From: Eubacterium sp.
Lineage (GTDB): Bacteria; Bacillota_A; Clostridia; Peptostreptococcales; Anaerovoracaceae
Direction of reading: 5' to 3'
DNA length: 7,759 nt
Assembly: GCA_021769545.1 (NCBI GenBank)
Contig: JAETSS010000058.1
Span: 1 to 7,759, forward strand
Shown: positions 6,451-7,759 of the stretch, in pieces
Position numbering within the stretch: the first letter of the stretch is position 1
Layout of the letters: each line of letters opens with the position of its first letter
Position numbers and translations under genes: made by a program
The notes under the pieces: model-generated
What the model was told of the DNA's origin: nothing
Databases searched by the model: none
The model's input: the letters and a program-made list of their open reading frames with translations, nothing else

Positions 6451-7401
6451 ATGAAAGACGGTATACTGATTTTAAACAAGCCTCAGAACTGGACATCCCA
6501 CGACTGCGTCGCCGTATGCAGAAGGGTAACGGGCGTGAAAAAGGTAGGCCACGGAGGAACACTTGACCCCATGGCGGAAGGGCTGCTGCCGATCTTTATA
6601 GGCAGAGCTACCAAGATCATGGAATATCTCGATCTCGATTACAAGACATATAGATGCACCGCAAGGCTGGGACTTACCACGGACACTCAGGACATCTGGG
6701 GAGAAATATTGGAGGAGCGGAGCATCGAGGGCATCAAAGCTGAGGATATCGCGGAAAAACTCATGAGCTTCAAGGGTCATATACGGCAGCTTCCTCCCAA
6801 GTATTCCGCAGTCAGGATAAACGGCAGGCGGCTTTACGAATACGCCCGTGACGGCGAAGAAGTGGATGTAAAGGCCAGAGCCGTACATATCAGCGATCTC
6901 GATATCATGGATATAGATGCCGGTGCCGGAAGGGTCACATTCGATGTCACTTGCTCCAAGGGGACGTATATAAGGAGCATATGCAACGATCTCGGCGAGG
7001 CTTTGGGCTGCGGCGGAGTGATGACTTCGCTGAAAAGGACAGCCAGCGGCGTATTCGATCTGAAAAATGCACTGACTCCCGATCAGGTGAAAAGTATGAA
7101 TCCGGAACAGATAGAGGAGAGGCTTTTGGAGCTTGACCGGCCTCTTACGCATTTTGGCAGAGCTGAGCTGAAATCCGACAGGGTAAAATATTTCTGTAAC
7201 GGAAACGGCATAAGATGGAAGCAGGTCAAAGTGATATCCGGGCCTTCGGAGGATAATGCGGACAGCCGCAACAGCAGAGGCCGTACGTACGGAAGCATGT
7301 ACAGCGTCTATGAAGAAGGCAAGAACAGATTCCTGGGAATAGGATATTACAGCAGTAAGGACAATGAACTTAAGGCTGATAAAATATTTGCTGATATATG
7401 A
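6451..7401 (+). CDS. truB: tRNA pseudouridine(55) synthase TruB
   Basis: TruB isomerises U55 in the T-loop of tRNAs to pseudouridine. The 316-residue protein carries the catalytic motif GGTLDPMAEGLLP with the nucleophilic Asp39, the conserved YKTYRC strand at 64-69, QLPPKYSAVRINGRRLYEYA at 113-132, and the CSKGTYIRSICNDLG motif at 168-182. The C-terminal PUA-like domain (about 240-300) ends with FLGIGYY at 294-300 and contains an unusually hydrophilic stretch at about 264-282 (SGPSEDNADSRNSRGRTYG). ATG 6451 abuts the nrnA stop directly; GGGAG at 6440-6444 gives a 6-nt spacer. The catalytic core is complete, so the enzyme should be active. Confidence 0.97.
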   Translation: MKDGILILNKPQNWTSHDCVAVCRRVTGVKKVGHGGTLDPMAEGLLPIFIGRATKIMEYLDLDYKTYRCTARLGLTTDTQDIWGEILEERSIEGIKAEDIAEKLMSFKGHIRQLPPKYSAVRINGRRLYEYARDGEEVDVKARAVHISDLDIMDIDAGAGRVTFDVTCSKGTYIRSICNDLGEALGCGGVMTSLKRTASGVFDLKNALTPDQVKSMNPEQIEERLLELDRPLTHFGRAELKSDRVKYFCNGNGIRWKQVKVISGPSEDNADSRNSRGRTYGSMYSVYEEGKNRFLGIGYYSSKDNELKADKIFADI

Positions 7402-7419
7402 TTTAAGAGGCGACAGATT

Positions 7420-7759
7420 ATGAAAATTTTTAATGCACTTGAAGAGATAAACAATATAGAACCTACGGTAGTAGCTTTGGGAAACTTTGACGGTGTCCAC
7501 AGAGGTCATCAGCAGATCATAGAGAGGACTGTCAAAAGCGCTGAGGCGGCAGGCCTGAAAAGCGCGGTATTCACGTTTTCCAATCATACGAGGACATTGC
7601 TGAAGAATCTTCCTCCTGTGAAGAATATCTTATATGCAGAGGAAAAAGCCGCTATCATAGAGCAGATGGGCATAGACTATATGTTCAATATACCATTTAC
7701 CAAGGAGATCATGGCCATGTCTCCGGAAGCCTTCGTGGAGGAAATACTTGTAGACAAAT
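7420..7759 (+). CDS. ribF: Bifunctional riboflavin kinase/FAD synthetase RibF (5' part, cut by window edge)
   Basis: RibF phosphorylates riboflavin to FMN and adenylylates FMN to FAD. Only the first 113 codons are in the window, all within the N-terminal FMN adenylyltransferase domain. The nucleotidyltransferase signature GNFDGVHRGHQQII is at residues 21-34, with the HxGH motif at 27-30. The following strand AVFTFSNHTRTLL (about 49-61) corresponds to the FxFxPHP region, with NHT in place of the more usual PHP or NHP. The riboflavin kinase domain lies beyond the edge. The start ATG 7420 has AAGAGG at 7405-7410, 9 nt upstream. It follows truB by 18 nt, the normal truB-ribF arrangement; in many Firmicutes rpsO comes next. 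Confidence 0.95.
   Translation, partial: MKIFNALEEINNIEPTVVALGNFDGVHRGHQQIIERTVKSAEAAGLKSAVFTFSNHTRTLLKNLPPVKNILYAEEKAAIIEQMGIDYMFNIPFTKEIMAMSPEAFVEEILVDK

Noticed and set aside
7281..7292. 12-bp perfect palindrome CCGTACGTACGG in truB.
   Set aside because: One or two such palindromes are expected by chance in a window of this size, and it lies within coding sequence, so no operator is claimed.

Overview
The window is a stretch of the conserved bacterial rimP-nusA-infB operon (transcription, translation initiation and ribosome maturation). All genes are on the + strand. The order is rimP (3' part) - nusA - ylxR/rnpM - ylxQ - infB - rbfA - nrnA (DHH/DHHA1 phosphoesterase) - truB - ribF (5' part). 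NusA ends after KH2 in an acidic tail instead of the acidic-repeat domains of proteobacterial NusA. The presence of ylxR and ylxQ and of a DHH phosphoesterase between rbfA and truB points to a Gram-positive Firmicute of the class Clostridia. Frequent AGA/AGG (Arg) and ATA (Ile) codons at moderate GC, and AGGAGG ribosome binding sites, fit this. A Lachnospirales-like organism is my best guess, but that is inference.

Layout. Positions 1-291 hold the last 96 codons of rimP. Positions 292-375 are the only gap longer than about 20 nt; it has a weak hairpin, a 30-codon open frame and the nusA Shine-Dalgarno. From nusA to ribF the genes are packed tightly. ylxR overlaps nusA by about 11 nt, and ylxQ overlaps ylxR by 20 nt. 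infB follows ylxQ after 14 nt. The rbfA Shine-Dalgarno shares bases with the infB stop codon. nrnA follows rbfA after 2 nt, truB abuts nrnA directly (TAG then ATG), and ribF follows truB after 18 nt. I see no intrinsic terminator, tRNA, rRNA, mobile element or CRISPR array, and no convincing gene on the - strand.

How the genes work together. RimP and RbfA mature the 30S subunit, and IF2 starts translation on it. NusA controls RNA polymerase pausing and termination. YlxR (RnpM) and YlxQ are small RNA-binding proteins; the first is linked to RNase P. NrnA degrades very short RNAs and pAp, TruB makes pseudouridine 55 in tRNA, and RibF makes FMN and FAD.

No new system is evident. The unusual points lie in variable parts of known proteins: a 76-residue NusA tail that is about 63% Asp/Glu, a very long IF2 linker with ten Asp-Arg dipeptides in 41 residues, a hydrophilic loop in the TruB C-terminal domain, and a possible coupling mini-ORF between rimP and nusA.
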